This document shows, piece by piece, positions 52,874 to 64,000 of a stretch of DNA of 64,000 nt. Position numbers and translations under genes: made by a program. Location of the stretch: positions 62,001 to 126,000 of the forward strand of contig NZ_CP042427.1 of the NCBI RefSeq assembly GCF_009069125.1. The letters run 5' to 3'. The notes under the pieces were generated by a model. The model had not been told where the DNA came from and did not search any database. It was given only the letters and a program-made list of their open reading frames with translations. Source of the DNA: Buchnera aphidicola (Aphis fabae) (GTDB taxonomy: Bacteria > Pseudomonadota > Gammaproteobacteria > Enterobacterales > Enterobacteriaceae). Each line of letters starts with the position of its first letter. Position 1 is the stretch's first letter.

Positions 52874-53959
52874 TTATCCATATTTTTTTTCAAAAAATAA
52901 CATAAATTTTGCTAACTGTTTTACGCCCTCAAAAGGCATAGCATTATAAATCGAAGCTCTCATACCACCAACTATAAAATGTCCTTTTAAAGCATATAAA
53001 CCAAATTTTTTCGATTCCTTTAAAAAAATTTGATTTAACTCTGAATCAAATAAATGAAATACAATATTCATCTGAGATCTATTTTTTTTATTTATATTAT
53101 TAATATAAAAATTGCTATTATCTATAACGTGATATAATAAATCTGATTTTTTTTTATTTAATTGTTCAATTTTTTTGATTCCACCTTGTTTTTTAAGCCA
53201 TTTAAAAACCAATCCTGATAAATACCAAGCAAATGTAGGAGGTGTGTTAAACATGGAATTATATTTATTCATAATATTGTAATCAAAAATAGATGGGCAT
53301 AGTCTAGAAGCATATCCTATTAAATCTTGCCTAATAATAATAATTGTAATTCCTGAAGGACCAATATTTTTTTGAGCACCAGCATAAATAAGCCCATATT
53401 TATTAATATCAATTGATCGAGACAAAATAAATGATGAAAAATCTCCAACAACTATTTTATCCTTAAAACTTGGTTCTTCATACAATGATAATCCATCTAT
53501 AGTTTCATTAGGACAGTAATGAATATATGCAGAGATATCACTAACATTCCATTGTGAAGGTTTTAAAAGATAAGTTTTATTATTTTTTGTTTTCCTAATT
53601 AATATATTTTTAGAATTACAATATTTTTTTGATTCTAAAAATGCAGAATTAGACCAATAACCACTATTAATATAATCAGCTGTTAAAAAATTTCGTAATA
53701 AATTCATAGGAATTGCTGAAAATTGACCTCTAGCACCTCCTTGACAAAATAATATTTTATAAGTATCAGGTATATTTAATAAATCTCTTAAATCTTTTTC
53801 TGCTTCTGTAATAACTTGATGAAACTCTTCAGTACGATGACTGATCTCCATAACAGAACAACCTAAATTATTCCAATTTTTTAATTCTTTTTGAGCTTTA
53901 TAAAGAACATCCTTAGGAAGGATAGCTGGTCCAGCACTAAAATTGTAGATTGAATTCAT
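52874..53959 (-). CDS. serC: Phosphoserine aminotransferase
   Basis: PLP transaminase for serine synthesis (and for the pyridoxal 5'-phosphate pathway). 361 residues versus 362 in E. coli. [31 protein letters not shown], and the PLP lysine in [14 protein letters not shown] (about 198); RASIYNAMP at the C-terminus. 38 nt before aroA. Confidence 0.97.
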   Translation of the reverse strand: MNSIYNFSAGPAILPKDVLYKAQKELKNWNNLGCSVMEISHRTEEFHQVITEAEKDLRDLLNIPDTYKILFCQGGARGQFSAIPMNLLRNFLTADYINSGYWSNSAFLESKKYCNSKNILIRKTKNNKTYLLKPSQWNVSDISAYIHYCPNETIDGLSLYEEPSFKDKIVVGDFSSFILSRSIDINKYGLIYAGAQKNIGPSGITIIIIRQDLIGYASRLCPSIFDYNIMNKYNSMFNTPPTFAWYLSGLVFKWLKKQGGIKKIEQLNKKKSDLLYHVIDNSNFYINNINKKNRSQMNIVFHLFDSELNQIFLKESKKFGLYALKGHFIVGGMRASIYNAMPFEGVKQLAKFMLFFEKKYG

Positions 53960-53988
53960 TATTGCACCAATAATTATTATAAATATAA

Positions 53989-55320
<1,332 letters not shown>

Positions 55321-55543
55321 TTATATTTTGTTTTATAATTAACGATTTAATTAGATTAATCAAATAAATATTTAAAAATTTTTTGTTTCATTATATTTTA
55401 TAATTTTATTTTACTATACTACATCATAGTAACATTGAAATTAAATGATTAAATTTTATATAAATCTGTATATTTATAGTTTATAAAATCATAAAAATAA
55501 TTGTAGTAATAAATTTAATATTTTTATTATAAAAGGAACTAAT

Positions 55544-56503
55544 GTGAAAACTATAAAACATACTAAAATTATTATTTTAGGATCAGGTCCAGCTGGATAT
55601 ACCGCCGCTGTATACGCTTCGAGAGCAAATTTACATCCAATACTTCTTACTGGAGATAATAAAGGAGGTCAATTAATGAATACTAATGAAATTGAAAATT
55701 GGCCTGGAGATAAACATCAAATTACTGGTGCAGAATTAATGCATCGTATGTATGAGCATGCGATAAAATATCAAACAAAAATTATATCTGATAAAATTAT
55801 TTCTGTAGAATTTAATAAAAAACCATTTTTTTTATTAGGTGAAAAAAACGAATATACAGCTGATTCAGTGATTATTGCTACTGGTTCCAATCCTCGTTAT
55901 TTAGGATTAAATTCAGAAGAAGAGTTTAAAGGCAGAGGTGTTTCTACTTGTGCTATATGTGATGGTTTTTTTTATAAAGATAAAGAAATAGCGGTAGTTG
56001 GAGGAGGAAATACAGCTATAGAAGAAACATTGTACTTATCAAACTTTGTAAAAAAAATACATTTAATACATCGAAGAAATTATTTTAAAGCAGAAAAAAT
56101 ATTAACTGACCGATTACAGAAACTAGTCAAAAATAAAAAAGTAATACTTTATTTAAATTATACTATTAAAGAAATACTAGGAAACAACTCAGGTGTTACA
56201 CATTTAATGATAAATAATATCAACTCAAAAGAAAATATTCAAAAAAAAATAATTGTATCTGGATTATTTGTTGCCATAGGACATATTCCAAACACAGATA
56301 TTTTTATAAATAAGTTAGAAATAGAAAATGGATATATTAAAATTAAGAAAGAAACACATGGGAACTATACACAAACAAGTATTCCAGGTATTTTTGCTGC
56401 AGGTGATGTTACAGATCATGTATATAGACAGGCAATTACATCTTCTGCCAGTGGTTGTATGGCAGCAATAGATAGTGAACGTTACTTAAACTTTTCTAAT
56501 TAA
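55544..56503 (+). CDS. trxB: Thioredoxin reductase
   Basis: FAD/NADPH enzyme that keeps thioredoxin reduced. FAD-binding [16 protein letters not shown], redox-active Cys pair in [15 protein letters not shown]-binding [16 protein letters not shown], and C-terminal [19 protein letters not shown]. 319 residues (E. coli 321). Start is GTG at 55544 with AAAAGGAA upstream. Followed by a hairpin terminator. Confidence 0.97.
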   Translation: MKTIKHTKIIILGSGPAGYTAAVYASRANLHPILLTGDNKGGQLMNTNEIENWPGDKHQITGAELMHRMYEHAIKYQTKIISDKIISVEFNKKPFFLLGEKNEYTADSVIIATGSNPRYLGLNSEEEFKGRGVSTCAICDGFFYKDKEIAVVGGGNTAIEETLYLSNFVKKIHLIHRRNYFKAEKILTDRLQKLVKNKKVILYLNYTIKEILGNNSGVTHLMINNINSKENIQKKIIVSGLFVAIGHIPNTDIFINKLEIENGYIKIKKETHGNYTQTSIPGIFAAGDVTDHVYRQAITSSASGCMAAIDSERYLNFSN

Positions 56504-56533
56504 AAAATCAAATCTTTCTGTAGTTCTAAAAAC

Positions 56534-56556
56534 ATACTAGTCAAAATGACTAGTAT
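56534..56556 (+). terminator. Hairpin after trxB
   Basis: ATACTAGTCA, loop AAA, TGACTAGTAT: perfect 10-bp stem 30 nt past the trxB stop, followed by CAGTTATAATTTTATAAAAAATTTTT. Likely intrinsic terminator. Confidence 0.7.
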
Positions 56557-56608
56557 CAGTTATAATTTTATAAAAAATTTTTATCGTTTATCATGTTAGA
56601 GAAAAAAA

Positions 56609-56827
56609 ATGCCTAAAGAAGATAATATTGAAATGCAAGGAATAGTTATCGATACATTACCAAATACAATGTTTCGTGTAGAACTAGAAAATAAACATAT
56701 TATTACAGCACATATCTCAGGAAAAATGCGAAAAAATTATATTAGAATATTAACAGGTGATAAAGTTACTATTGAATTAACACCATATGATTTAACAAAA
56801 GGTAGAATTATTTTTAGAAGTCGTTAA
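56609..56827 (+). CDS. infA: Translation initiation factor IF-1
   Basis: Single OB-fold protein (72 residues, same as E. coli). [47 protein letters not shown] and [11 protein letters not shown] match the family with no change at the ribosome-binding residues. ATG at 56609 with GAGA about 8 nt upstream. Confidence 0.98.
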   Translation: MPKEDNIEMQGIVIDTLPNTMFRVELENKHIITAHISGKMRKNYIRILTGDKVTIELTPYDLTKGRIIFRSR

Positions 56828-56959
56828 TCGATATAAATTTTTAATAGTAATTTAAAAACTTTTTTAATAAACTAATTTAAAAACCTACTAATTTTATTAA
56901 ATACTATAATAATTCCCTAGAAATTTTTTAATTATTTCTTTTAAACAACTAATATTATA

Positions 56960-56981
56960 AGAGTTTATATACAAAAACTCT
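56960..56981. other. 7-bp hairpin between infA and aspS
   Basis: AGAGTTT and AAACTCT around an 8-nt loop, about 45 nt before the aspS ATG. No T-run follows. Could be the end of infA transcription or part of the aspS leader. Confidence 0.3.
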
Positions 56982-57025
56982 ATTGTAAGAAAATATTATT
57001 AAAAATAAAATTTTACAGAGAATTT

Positions 57026-58786
57026 ATGCGTACTAAATATTGTGGAAATATTAGAATAATTGATTTACACAAATCCGTAATTTTATCTGGCTGGGTCAAT
57101 AAAATAAGAAATTTTGGTCAATTTATTTTTATAGACATGAGAGACTATACAGGAATTGTACAAGTTATTTTTGAATTGAATAATCATACTGTCTTTAAAA
57201 AAGCATTAAGTTTAAAAAATGAATCATGTATTCAAATTATAGGAGTTGTACAAAAAAGAGATATTAAAAATCAAAATTTAAAATTAGATACTGGAGACAT
57301 AGAAATATTAGCTAAAAAAATAAATATTTTTAATATTTCACAATCACTTCCATTAGATTATTTAAATAATAATAGTGATGAATTGAGATTAAAATATCGT
57401 TATTTAGATCTTCGGAAATGTTCTTTATTTAAAAATTTAAAGATTAGAAGTCAAGTTACTGATTTAATCAGAACTTTCATGACAAAAAAAAAATTTTTAG
57501 ATATTGAAACACCATTATTAACAAAATCTACCCCTGAAGGAGCTAGAGATTATTTAGTTCCGAGTCGAAACTATTTAGGAAAATTTTATGCTTTACCACA
57601 ATCACCACAATTATTTAAACAATTATTAATGATCTCTGGTATTGATAAATATTATCAAATAGTAAAATGTTTTCGTGATGAAGATTTAAGATCTGATCGG
57701 CAACCTGAATTTACACAAGTTGATATTGAAACTGCATTTATGAGTGCTGTAAAAATCAGGAAAATTATAGAACAACTAATAAAAAAAATTTGGTTAACAA
57801 CACTTAATTATAATTTAAATAAATTTCCTACAATATCTTTTCACGAAGCAATAAAACGATATGGATCAGATAAACCTGACTTACGTAACCCTATAGAAAT
57901 TGTTGATATATTTAATATTTTTAACAAAAAAAAATTTATTGAATTCTTTAAAATTGACTTATCAAAAAAAAATAGAATAGCTTTGTTATGTTTTCCTAAA
58001 GGTGAACAAATAAATAGAAAAAAAATTGAAAAATATTGTAATTATGTTAATCAATTTGGTGCAAAAAAATTATTTTATATAAAAATCAAAAAATATGAAA
58101 TAGGCAAAGAAGGTATTGAAAGTTCAATCAAAAAAATTTTAAGCGAAGTAATATTAAATAAAATTATAAATAAAACCAGTGCCAAAAATGGAGATATTTT
58201 ATTTATAATAGCTGATACAGAAGATATCGTAAATAAATCTCTTGGAATGTTACGTATAAAATTAGGAAATGATTTCAAAATCTATCAAAAAAACATTTGG
58301 AAACCTATATGGGTCATAAACTTTCCCATGTTTAAAAAAGATAATTTTGGAAAATTTTCTTCTGTTCATCATCCTTTTACTTCATGTAAAAAAAATCATG
58401 AAAAAAAACTGTTCAATGATTTAAATAATGTTTTATCAGATAGTTATGATTTAGTAATTAATGGGTATGAAATTGGAGGGGGTTCAGTTAGAATTCATGA
58501 TGCAAAAATACAAAAGAAAATTTTTAATATTATTGGTTTAAATGAAAAAGATCAAAAAGAAAAATTTGGGTTTTTAATAGAAGCATTAAAATATGGTGCT
58601 CCACCTCACGCAGGAATAGCGTTAGGACTAGATAGAATAATTATGCTATTAAGACAAACAAATAATATTAGAGATGTAATTGCTTTTCCTAAAACAACTT
58701 CTGCATCATGTCTTATGACTAAAGCTCCTAGTATATTAAAAGATAAAGATTTAAATGAATTAGGTATAAAAATTATTGAAAAATAA
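57026..58786 (+). CDS. aspS: Aspartyl-tRNA synthetase
   Basis: Class IIb synthetase of 586 residues (E. coli 590). N-terminal OB anticodon domain (about 1-105: VILSGWVNKIRNFGQFIFIDMRD), motif 1, the KSTPEGARDYLVPSR and ALPQSPQLFKQLLMISG segments, motif 2 (FRDEDLRSDRQPEFTQVDIE), the bacterial GAD insertion domain (about 285-420) that is unusually lysine-rich, and motif 3 (GIALGLDRIIMLL). Convergent with znuB after 3 nt. Confidence 0.97.
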   Translation: MRTKYCGNIRIIDLHKSVILSGWVNKIRNFGQFIFIDMRDYTGIVQVIFELNNHTVFKKALSLKNESCIQIIGVVQKRDIKNQNLKLDTGDIEILAKKINIFNISQSLPLDYLNNNSDELRLKYRYLDLRKCSLFKNLKIRSQVTDLIRTFMTKKKFLDIETPLLTKSTPEGARDYLVPSRNYLGKFYALPQSPQLFKQLLMISGIDKYYQIVKCFRDEDLRSDRQPEFTQVDIETAFMSAVKIRKIIEQLIKKIWLTTLNYNLNKFPTISFHEAIKRYGSDKPDLRNPIEIVDIFNIFNKKKFIEFFKIDLSKKNRIALLCFPKGEQINRKKIEKYCNYVNQFGAKKLFYIKIKKYEIGKEGIESSIKKILSEVILNKIINKTSAKNGDILFIIADTEDIVNKSLGMLRIKLGNDFKIYQKNIWKPIWVINFPMFKKDNFGKFSSVHHPFTSCKKNHEKKLFNDLNNVLSDSYDLVINGYEIGGGSVRIHDAKIQKKIFNIIGLNEKDQKEKFGFLIEALKYGAPPHAGIALGLDRIIMLLRQTNNIRDVIAFPKTTSASCLMTKAPSILKDKDLNELGIKIIEK

Positions 58787-58789
58787 AAA

Positions 58790-59587
58790 TTATAATTTTT
58801 TATAAAAAAAATTTTTTATAGCACTTAATAAATAAAGAAAAGAAGAAAACAATACAATAGATGGACTAGTTGGGAAATTAAAAAATATAGATAAAATTAT
58901 TCCTCCTGTAATAGAAAGAATACTTACTACAGTTCCAATAACTGCCATTTTTTCTGGAGAATTAGAAAAATATTGTGCAGTGGCAGGAGGGATTACTAAA
59001 AGAGAAGTGATTAATAATGCCCCTACAAATTTAATTGCAATAGCAATAGTTAAAGCAGTTGTTAACATTAAAGTTAAACGTACATAAAAAAGATTAATTC
59101 CATCAATTTGAGCCAGCTCTGGATTAACTGTTACTAATAAAATTGAATTCCAACGAACAATTAAAACAATTAAAACAGTTATACTTCCTAAAAAAATCGA
59201 AATCAAATCAGATATTTTTATAGATAATAGATCGCCAAATAAATAACTATTGAAATCTATTTTCTTTGAACTAGAAAAAAAACTAACTAATATTATCCCT
59301 AAAGATAGCGAGCTATGTGATATTATAGTTAATATAGTTTCCAATGAAATCGGTAGTATTTTTTCTAACCATGCTAAAAAAAAAGCAAGTAGGCTCACAA
59401 AGCCTAAAATAATATAAAATGAATTAGTTTGTAATACTATAGATATTGCCAATGCAAGTAAAGATGAATGTGATAATGTATCACCAAAAGATGACATACG
59501 ACGCCAAACTACAAAAGCACCTAAAGGTCCTGTAGCAAAAGAAAGAAAAACTCCGGATAACCACCCTGGAACAATTAATTCAAACAT
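58790..59587 (-). CDS. znuB: Zinc ABC transporter, permease subunit
   Basis: Inner-membrane permease of the ZnuABC zinc uptake system (ABC-3 family). 265 residues, about eight hydrophobic helices; conserved LSFATGPLGAFVVWRRMSSFGDTLSHSSLL near the N-terminus and the GALLITSLLVIPPATAQ segment in the second half. 34 nt after znuC on the same strand. The binding protein gene znuA, adjacent in E. coli, is absent. Confidence 0.94.
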   Translation of the reverse strand: MFELIVPGWLSGVFLSFATGPLGAFVVWRRMSSFGDTLSHSSLLALAISIVLQTNSFYIILGFVSLLAFFLAWLEKILPISLETILTIISHSSLSLGIILVSFFSSSKKIDFNSYLFGDLLSIKISDLISIFLGSITVLIVLIVRWNSILLVTVNPELAQIDGINLFYVRLTLMLTTALTIAIAIKFVGALLITSLLVIPPATAQYFSNSPEKMAVIGTVVSILSITGGIILSIFFNFPTSPSIVLFSSFLYLLSAIKNFFYKKL

Positions 59588-59621
59588 AATATAAAATACT
59601 CTAAAATTTTATTTTATAACT

Positions 59622-60338
59622 TTAATATCGATGGATATGATCATGACGATGATGATAAATTGCTATTTCTTGAATTCGATCTAAACCAAATATTGAAATA
59701 AATTCTAAATTTTTAAAAACTGTTTTTGGACTTCCCGAACAACAAATATGTTTATTTAAACAAATAACATGATCAGTTCGAGCCATAACAAAATTTAAAT
59801 CATGAGAAACCATTAAGATAGTACAATTTAATTCATCACGTATACAATGAATTAAATTATACAAATCTAATTGGCCCATTACATCAACTCCTTGTACTGG
59901 TTCATCTAAAACAAGTAAATTGGGATTATTTAATAAAGCTCTAGCTAATAAAACACGCTGCATTTCACCACCAGATAATTTTTTCAATGATAAATATCTG
60001 AACGATTCTGCTTTTACACGTTTTAATATTTTTAAAATATTTGTAGTTTTTTTATGTCTAGATAATTGCATAAATCGTTCTACTGTAATAGGTAATAAAT
60101 TATTAAGATATAATTTTTGAGGCACATAACCAATTGATATATTTGATGAACGAAAAACTATTCCTGATGTAGGCTTGATTAATCCTAAAATCACACGTAT
60201 TAAAGTAGATTTTCCAGCTCCATTAGGACCAATTAACGTAATTATACGATTAGCTTTTAAAGATAATGATATATCGTGAAGAATAGAACGATCGGACAAA
60301 TTCACAGAAATATTTTTTAAAACAACAAATTCTGACAT
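59622..60338 (-). CDS. znuC: Zinc ABC transporter, ATP-binding subunit
   Basis: ABC ATPase of the zinc transporter. Walker A GPNGAGKSTLIR, Q-loop in IGYVPQKL, signature LSGGEMQRVLLARAL, Walker B LLVLDEPVQGVD, and switch His in VSHDLNFVM. C-terminal His-rich tail HHRHDHIHRY, probably metal-binding. 238 residues (E. coli 251). Confidence 0.95.
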   Translation of the reverse strand: MSEFVVLKNISVNLSDRSILHDISLSLKANRIITLIGPNGAGKSTLIRVILGLIKPTSGIVFRSSNISIGYVPQKLYLNNLLPITVERFMQLSRHKKTTNILKILKRVKAESFRYLSLKKLSGGEMQRVLLARALLNNPNLLVLDEPVQGVDVMGQLDLYNLIHCIRDELNCTILMVSHDLNFVMARTDHVICLNKHICCSGSPKTVFKNLEFISIFGLDRIQEIAIYHHRHDHIHRY

Positions 60339-60868
60339 AACTAAATAAACTTTTTATATCATCTTATAATGTTGGTATTATAAAATATTTTTTTCAAAAT
60401 GAATATAAATTTCATATTAAAAATATAAAAGAAACATTTTTTAAATATGTAAGATATTAATAGTATTAAATTTTATTTAAAATTATTTTTAATGTATAAA
60501 TTTAACTTAAATAAAAAAATGCTTTACAAAATGATAAGAAAATTCATAATATATCTTATAAAATATATTTATAATTGTTTAAATTATAAAAACTTTTTAT
60601 TAAATACATATAATATGTAAATTAAGTTGATTCTTCGACATAATATATTAAATAAATATTTCAAATTCAATCTATTAAAAATTTTTATAAACAGTTTAAG
60701 AATACAAGAAGAATTTAAAAATTATTTATAGTATAATATAGAAAACACTTAAAAAAATATTCTAGATCAATTATTTAAATTGTTTTTATTTTTAAAATTA
60801 AGATGAAATTTATTTTATAATTTTTTACTCAATATATTATCTGCTTAAAATATGTAAGGAATAAAAAA
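60339..60868. other. 530-nt AT-rich spacer at the former znuA position
   Basis: Between divergent znuC (minus) and mepM (plus). In E. coli znuA lies exactly here and in this direction. I see no ORF and no ZnuA-like motif. It must hold promoters for both flanks; TATAAT at 60732-60737 is one candidate but lacks a convincing -35. Confidence 0.5.
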
Positions 60869-61942
60869 GTGAGACATATTTGTAAAAAGATTTATTTATA
60901 TTTAAAGAATATATTTGATTATTATAATATGTCTATATTTTTTATCAAAACTATTATTATTTCTTTAATATTATCAAGTTGTAGTATTTTAACAGAAGGC
61001 AAAAAAATATCTTTTAATCAATTTGATTTTATTAAAACAAATAATCAATTAAGCAACAATACAAAAGAAAATAATAAAGAAAAAAATAAAAATGTTAATA
61101 CTCAAATTTTTAAAAATTATAAAAAAATTCAAAATGAATCTGATTTTCTGCCATATTCATCAAAGAACATATTTATTAAAAAAATAATTTATATTAAAAA
61201 AAATTCTAATTTTTTTAAAAGCGCATACGAATCAGGATTAAATTTATCTGATATTAATACTATTATTAAAGCAATAGAATGGCAAATAAACTTTCGTAAA
61301 CTAAATATTAATAGTACATTTAATTTAATTTTTTTGAAAAAACAAATAAATTCAAAAAAAAATAAAAATATATTATTAGGAATAAAAGTAAATAATTTAG
61401 GAAAAACATATTATGCTATACGAGCAACTAACGGAAATTTTTATAATATAAATGGCATTAACAAATCAAAAATGATTATGGATTTTTCATTTTTAAAAAA
61501 ATACCGAATTTCTTCTCATTTTAATTTACATCGTCTTCATCCAATTACACATCATATAAGTCGTCATTTAGGAGTTGATTTAGCAATGCCTGAAGGTACT
61601 TTAGTACTATCAACTAGTAATGGTGAAATAACCAAAACAGCATTTAGTAAAACATCAGGTTTTTACATAGTGTTAAACAATAAAAATCAATATACAACTA
61701 AATATATGCATCTTAAAAAAATTTTAGTTACAGTAGGTCAAAAAATAAAAATAAACCAAAAAATTGCATTATCCGGAAACACCGGAAGAACAACTGGACC
61801 ACATTTACATTATGAAATATGGATTAACAAACATGCAATTAATCCAATATATGCTCAAGCTAGCTTTATAGAACCACTAACACAAAAAGAATTAATTTCA
61901 TATTTTAAAACATCTCAAATAATTCTATCAAAATTAAAATAA
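60869..61942 (+). CDS. mepM: M23-family murein endopeptidase with a predicted lipoprotein signal
   Basis: Peptidoglycan DD-endopeptidase related to MepM/YebA. The LytM/M23 domain at the C-terminus has the zinc ligands H233 and D237 ([11 protein letters not shown]) and H312/H314 (PHLHYEIW). A middle domain (about 105-175) resembles the Csd3/OapA-like region. The start is GTG at 60869 with AAGGA 8 nt upstream; ATG 60929 is an alternative. The N-terminal hydrophobic segment ends in LSSC (C38), a good lipobox, followed by a Ser/Asn/Lys-rich linker. E. coli MepM (440 aa) has instead a membrane anchor. 357 residues. Confidence 0.92.
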   Translation: MRHICKKIYLYLKNIFDYYNMSIFFIKTIIISLILSSCSILTEGKKISFNQFDFIKTNNQLSNNTKENNKEKNKNVNTQIFKNYKKIQNESDFLPYSSKNIFIKKIIYIKKNSNFFKSAYESGLNLSDINTIIKAIEWQINFRKLNINSTFNLIFLKKQINSKKNKNILLGIKVNNLGKTYYAIRATNGNFYNINGINKSKMIMDFSFLKKYRISSHFNLHRLHPITHHISRHLGVDLAMPEGTLVLSTSNGEITKTAFSKTSGFYIVLNNKNQYTTKYMHLKKILVTVGQKIKINQKIALSGNTGRTTGPHLHYEIWINKHAINPIYAQASFIEPLTQKELISYFKTSQIILSKLK

Positions 61943-61967
61943 TATATCTAATTTGTATAATTTAAAT

Positions 61968-63413
61968 TTAATAAACTACTTTTAAAATTCTACTAGTATT
62001 TGTTTTTCCTGTTGTTCCCATTATATCACCTTGAGTTACAATAACTAAATCGTTATTGCATAAGAAACCTTTTTTACATAACAACATTATAGCTTCATTA
62101 GCAGCTTGAACTCCATCTTTTTTACTATTAAAATAAATAGGAACCACCCCTCTATATAGAGTTGATAAGTTTAAAGTTTTTTTATGTTTAGATAAAGCAA
62201 AAATAGGCAATCCAGATGTAATCCGAGAAGTCATTAAAGCTGTTTTTCCAGATTCTGTCATGGTAATAATTGCTGCAATACCATTTAAATGATTTGCTGC
62301 ATACATAGCTGACATAGCAATTGCTTCTTCTATATCATTAAACTTTATATTAATACGATGCCTAGATACATTAATACTTGGTATTTTTTCAGCTCCCATA
62401 CAAACTTTTGCCATATTTAGAACAGTTTCAGATGGGTATTGTCCAGAAGCAGTTTCAGCAGATAACATGACTGCATCACTTCCATCTAATACAGCGTTTG
62501 CAACATCCATAACTTCTGCGCGAGTAGGTAATGGATTGAAAATCATAGATTCCATCATTTGAGTAGCAGTGATAACTACTTTATTTAATTTTCTAGCACT
62601 TCTAATTAAGTTTTTTTGAATACCTACAAGCTCTGCATCTCCAATTTCTACTCCTAAATCTCCTCTAGCAATCATAATAGCATCTGAAGATAATATTATA
62701 TCTTCTATAGCATTTTGAGTGCTTACAGCTTCTGCACGTTCTATTTTTGCTATAATTTTAGCTTGACTGCCAGCTTGATTTAATAAAAATCTTGCTTTTT
62801 TTAAATCTTCTCCACATCTAGGAAAAGATATAGCTAAATAATCTACATCTATTTTAGAAGCAAGTATTATATCTTTTCTATCTTTTTCTGTTAAAGCATC
62901 TGCTGATAATCCACCACCCAATTTATTAATACCTTTATTATTGGATAAAATACCTCCTATAAGAACTTTAGTAAATATTTCAAAATCTGTAACTTTAAAT
63001 ACTTTTAGTTGTATTTTACCATCATCTAAGAGTAAAATATCATTAATATTTAAATCGTGTGGTAATCTCTTATAATCAATGCCCACTCTTTCTTGATTTC
63101 CATCACTATCTTGTAAATTTGAATCTAATATAAAAACTGAATTTTTATAAAGTACAATACTGTTTTTTTTAAATTTAGAAATTCTGATTTTAGGTCCTTG
63201 TAAGTCACCAAGTAAAGCAATATTACAATTTAAATCTAACATTATATCTCTTGCTTTTTTTGCTCTTTTTATATGTTCATCAGGAGAACCATGAGAAAAA
63301 TTTAAACGAAGAACATTTACTCCAGCTGTAATAATTTTTTTAAGATTATTACCTTGATCAGTAGAAGGTCCTAAAGTAGCAACAATTTTAGTTCTTCTTA
63401 AACGAGTTAACAT
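61968..63413 (-). CDS. pykA: Pyruvate kinase II
   Basis: Last step of glycolysis. The frame opens at 63443, but the ATG at 63413 is the real start: AGAGG lies 7 nt upstream and [19 protein letters not shown] matches E. coli PykA. 481 residues. [44 protein letters not shown] with the catalytic acids, and TATQMMESM are intact. PykA-type (AMP-activated), not PykF, by sequence. Divergent from zwf across a 282-nt spacer, as in E. coli, with the regulator gene hexR missing. Confidence 0.97.
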   Translation of the reverse strand: MLTRLRRTKIVATLGPSTDQGNNLKKIITAGVNVLRLNFSHGSPDEHIKRAKKARDIMLDLNCNIALLGDLQGPKIRISKFKKNSIVLYKNSVFILDSNLQDSDGNQERVGIDYKRLPHDLNINDILLLDDGKIQLKVFKVTDFEIFTKVLIGGILSNNKGINKLGGGLSADALTEKDRKDIILASKIDVDYLAISFPRCGEDLKKARFLLNQAGSQAKIIAKIERAEAVSTQNAIEDIILSSDAIMIARGDLGVEIGDAELVGIQKNLIRSARKLNKVVITATQMMESMIFNPLPTRAEVMDVANAVLDGSDAVMLSAETASGQYPSETVLNMAKVCMGAEKIPSINVSRHRINIKFNDIEEAIAMSAMYAANHLNGIAAIITMTESGKTALMTSRITSGLPIFALSKHKKTLNLSTLYRGVVPIYFNSKKDGVQAANEAIMLLCKKGFLCNNDLVIVTQGDIMGTTGKTNTSRILKVVY

Positions 63414-63695
63414 AAAAACCTCTATTAATTTATTTAATTTCAATATTATCCAATATATTTTATATAAAACTAATTTTTCTAAAAAATATAAAAAGTATCA
63501 AGCATATATTTATATTTATTTATTATCAAAAATTAATAAAAATAGTTTTAGATTTAATATTAATATACCTGATATCAAATAAAAAATCTTAAACAATGTT
63601 TATTTTAATAGTAATTAATTTTAAAAATAGTTTATTATTTTTTTTAAATTGTTAAAACGTATAAAAATATTATATTTCAAAAAAAGAGAAAATTT

Positions 63696-64000
63696 ATGAT
63701 TACAGAAATCACTCAAGCTTGCGATTTGGTTATTTTTGGGACAAAAGGAGACTTGGCTAGAAGGAAATTATTACCTGCTTTGTATAAATTAGAAAAATTT
63801 AAAAAAATACATCCTGATACACGTATAATTGGAGCAGGTCGTGCTGATTGGACTAAAGAAGAATATATAAAAATAGTAAAAATAGCAATTAAAAAATTTT
63901 TAAAAGAAGACATTGATAACAATGTTTGGAATAAATTAAGTTTACGTTTACATTTTTTTAATATTGATGTTTATAAAGATCTTTATTTTATAAAATTAAA
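63696..64000 (+). CDS. zwf: Glucose-6-phosphate 1-dehydrogenase, N-terminal part
   Basis: First 101 codons only; continues beyond the window. The NADP-binding CDLVIFGTKGDLARRKLLPALY, the PDTRIIGAGRADW segment and downstream residues align directly with E. coli Zwf. ATG at 63696 with AGAG about 9 nt upstream. Feeds 6-phosphogluconolactone to Pgl (encoded at 28275-29279). Confidence 0.95.
   Translation, partial: MITEITQACDLVIFGTKGDLARRKLLPALYKLEKFKKIHPDTRIIGAGRADWTKEEYIKIVKIAIKKFLKEDIDNNVWNKLSLRLHFFNIDVYKDLYFIKL

Noticed and set aside
60364-60383. Possible Zur box (TTATAAT-GTTGGT-ATTATAA) upstream of znuC
   Set aside because: The dyad is only 7 bp of pure A/T and its centre does not match the known Zur operator. 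AT-rich DNA makes such dyads by chance.

Overview
The window is a strongly AT-rich, gene-dense, low-redundancy stretch of gammaproteobacterial chromosome. Its proteins align end to end with Escherichia coli proteins while using A/T-rich codons and many Lys, Asn and Ile residues. Short homopolymer runs are everywhere. There are no mobile elements, CRISPR arrays, prophage genes, rRNAs or recognisable tRNAs. Gene content and order (fabI-rnb, lipBA, trpABCFD on the minus strand, rlmN-ispG-hisS-glyA, bioD/bioB/bioA, lolCDE, sucAB-gpmA-pfkA, serS-serC-aroA-cmk-rpsA-ihfB, znuBC-mepM, pykA-zwf) are those of Buchnera aphidicola, the obligate intracellular endosymbiont of aphids. I cannot assign a strain. 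The chromosomal trpDCBA set without trpEG fits lineages that carry trpEG on a plasmid.

Layout. 1-6033: fabI tail, rnb, a MarC-family membrane protein, lipB/lipA, pyrF, ribA (plus strand). 6249-14212: cls, yciA, yciB, yciC and the trpDC(F)BA operon (minus strand). 14427-19004: a drug/metabolite (EamA) transporter gene interrupted at a poly(A) tract, rluB, topA. 19037-24902: suhB (minus), then rlmN, ispG, hisS, glyA. 24961-31754: biotin genes bioD, bioB, bioA, then pgl and mfd. 32484-36703: lolCDE and gapA. 36803-44694: queF and fldA (minus), phrB, nif3-family ybgI, sucA, sucB. 44945-48527: glycolysis block gpmA, pfkA, glpF and tpiA. 48645-55272: ihfB, rpsA, cmk, aroA, serC, serS (minus). 55544-64000: trxB, infA, aspS, znuB/znuC, mepM, pykA and the start of zwf.

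How the genes work together. Glycolysis and the pentose phosphate entry are well represented (pfkA, tpiA, gapA, gpmA, pykA, zwf, pgl). Essential amino acid supply to the host is visible in trpDCBA, aroA and, through succinyl-CoA, sucAB. Cofactor genes cover lipoate, riboflavin and the end of biotin synthesis. Information processing is represented by rpsA, infA, three aminoacyl-tRNA synthetases, topA, RNase II and an IHF subunit. Many neighbours that flank these genes in E. coli are missing (sucCD/sdh/gltA, bioFC, znuA, lolA/ftsK/lrp, glpK), leaving short AT-rich scars.

The most notable observations are: two genes (ihfB and the EamA transporter) whose only lesion is a one-base frameshift inside an A11 or A10 run, plus an A12 run in intact sucB; a SuhB protein that has lost most inositol-monophosphatase metal ligands, so is probably kept for its transcription role; a roughly 70-nt, nearly fully paired hairpin between bioB and bioD; a lipobox on MepM; and an Mfd lacking the UvrB-like N-terminal module. 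I found no novel multi-gene system such as a defence island, secretion system or biosynthetic cluster.
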